From: Chromatiales bacterium
GTDB taxonomy: Bacteria; Pseudomonadota; Gammaproteobacteria; Steroidobacterales; GCA-2729495
Direction of reading: 5' to 3'
Length of the DNA: 64,000 nucleotides
NCBI GenBank assembly: GCA_016789845.1
Contig: JAEUQA010000033.1
Location: 61,440-125,439 of the forward strand
A program made the position numbers and the translations under genes. The notes under the pieces were generated by a model. It searched no databases and was not told where the DNA came from. It saw nothing but the letters and a program-made list of their open reading frames with translations. Of the stretch, positions 61,801-64,000 are shown in pieces (within the stretch, counting starts at the first letter, position 1; the number at the start of each line of letters is the position of its first letter).

Positions 61801-62412
61801 ATGGGCATGGCGTCAGTCACGAGGAACCTGGCGACCGTTGCGGTCGCCGTGCTCGTCGCAGCCTGTGGCACCGGTGCGCCCAACCAGCGCGGCACGGAGT
61901 ATCTCGATGACGCGACGGGCGCGACGATCACGCGGGTCGACCAGCCCTTCGTCCTCTTCAGTGATGACCCGGCCCGGGCAGCCAACGCCCGCGACTACAT
62001 TTCCGTGGCGCCGCTGGCGGTGAACCAGTCCGGCAAGCGCTCCTGGTGGCTGTGGCTCGGCCTGTGGAGCACCATCGACCGCGGAGTCTCCGTCGGCGAC
62101 GCCCGGCTGGCGGACGTGGCGGCGATCCAGCTCATCGTTGACGGGGAGCCCATGGAACTGGACCTGGCTGCGGCGACAGGCAGGATTCCGGGAGTCACGG
62201 GCCTGCCCTATGCGGCGCCCGTCGGCACGGCGCGGACGCTGGTCCTGCCCCTCACCGGCAGCCAGGTGACCCGGCTGGGCCGCGGCAACGGCATCGTGAT
62301 TCGAACGCAACTGACCAGCGGAGCAGCCCTCGTCTGGCAGCCGTGGATCGGGAGCGGCGCCTGGACGCATTTTGCCGAACTGGCCGCTGCGGATTCCCGC
62401 GCCACCCCGTAA
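61801..62412 (+). CDS. Lipoprotein at the end of the cytochrome operon
   Basis: This 203-residue product has a lipobox signal (VAVAVLVAACGTG) and no recognised domain; the mature part is beta-rich. It begins one base after the barrel gene stop, so it is co-transcribed with it. It may help barrel insertion or complex assembly. Confidence 0.7.
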   Translation: MGMASVTRNLATVAVAVLVAACGTGAPNQRGTEYLDDATGATITRVDQPFVLFSDDPARAANARDYISVAPLAVNQSGKRSWWLWLGLWSTIDRGVSVGDARLADVAAIQLIVDGEPMELDLAAATGRIPGVTGLPYAAPVGTARTLVLPLTGSQVTRLGRGNGIVIRTQLTSGAALVWQPWIGSGAWTHFAELAAADSRATP

Positions 62413-63842
<1,430 letters not shown>

Positions 63843-63849
63843 TGCCGGG

Positions 63850-64000
63850 CATCCTGCGCCGCGCGGGCGCGCGGCAACAAGTCGCTAATCTCGCGCAAGT
63901 CGCGTGTTTCGCAGGAGCGGGTGCAGGAGCGGCGTCAGGCGCGGGGGGGGGCCCCGGGCCCGGCAAAGGGGCGCGCGGGTCGGGCGCCGGGGGGCCCCGC
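63850..64000. other. REP-like remnants and low-complexity G/C end
   Basis: Bases 63912-63942 contain degenerate REP-like GCAGGAGCGGCGTCAGGCGCG. From 63940 the sequence is long G and C runs with almost no A or T. No gene is seen. It resembles an assembly end or low-quality consensus rather than typical genome sequence. Confidence 0.5.

Overview
The window is high-GC chromosomal DNA, most likely from a gammaproteobacterium of the xanthomonad/Nevskia/Steroidobacter side of the class. This is inferred from purT, a GltS symporter, glutathione-dependent formaldehyde dehydrogenase, HiPIP, PEP-CTERM proteins and many copies of a REP element starting GTAGGAGCG. No rRNA, tRNA or CRISPR array was seen. 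Taxonomy is inference; no marker gene settles it.

Layout. 1-3664: two-gene ABC exporter behind a MerR/SoxR-like operator. 3803-4939: lipoprotein serine protease. 5161-12607: an accessory island holding an RHH/nucleotidyltransferase pair with palindromic operator, a TerB/J-domain gene with a membrane partner, an IS91-type transposase remnant, and a retron-like reverse transcriptase with an XRE regulator, a small third gene and a hairpin-rich leader. Four copies of a ~160-240 bp repeat (probably the 3' end of an IS91-family element) separate these units. 11308-16147: two PEP-CTERM surface proteins, then a second decayed IS91 transposase. 16807-18030: DUF4143 ATPase behind a 61-bp double palindrome. 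18065-49262: ordinary metabolic backbone: purT, hydrolases, methyltransferase, UbiD decarboxylase, SigK/RskA-like pair with fasciclin protein, PQQ dehydrogenase, TauD dioxygenase, NYN protein, a five-gene antiporter/carbonic-anhydrase-like/lipoprotein/DoxX/M48 run, DUF748 protein, HiPIP, ModE-like regulator, RhlE helicase, tannase, SDR, a molybdenum hydroxylase, DUF4126, GltS, cupin.

50216-62412 is the most striking region: two divergent operons. The minus operon encodes a membrane-anchored FAD/4Fe-4S oxidoreductase, an exported Sel1/ankyrin protein and a lipoprotein with 27 heme motifs. The plus operon encodes a histidine-rich b-type-like membrane protein, a 21-heme and a 5-heme cytochrome, an outer-membrane beta-barrel carrying a SPOR-like domain, and a lipoprotein. 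Together they carry 53 heme-binding motifs and look like a trans-envelope (extracellular) electron-transfer conduit unlike the textbook MtrCAB arrangement. The window ends with adhC/frmA, a DUF2442 gene and a G/C-homopolymer stretch of doubtful quality.
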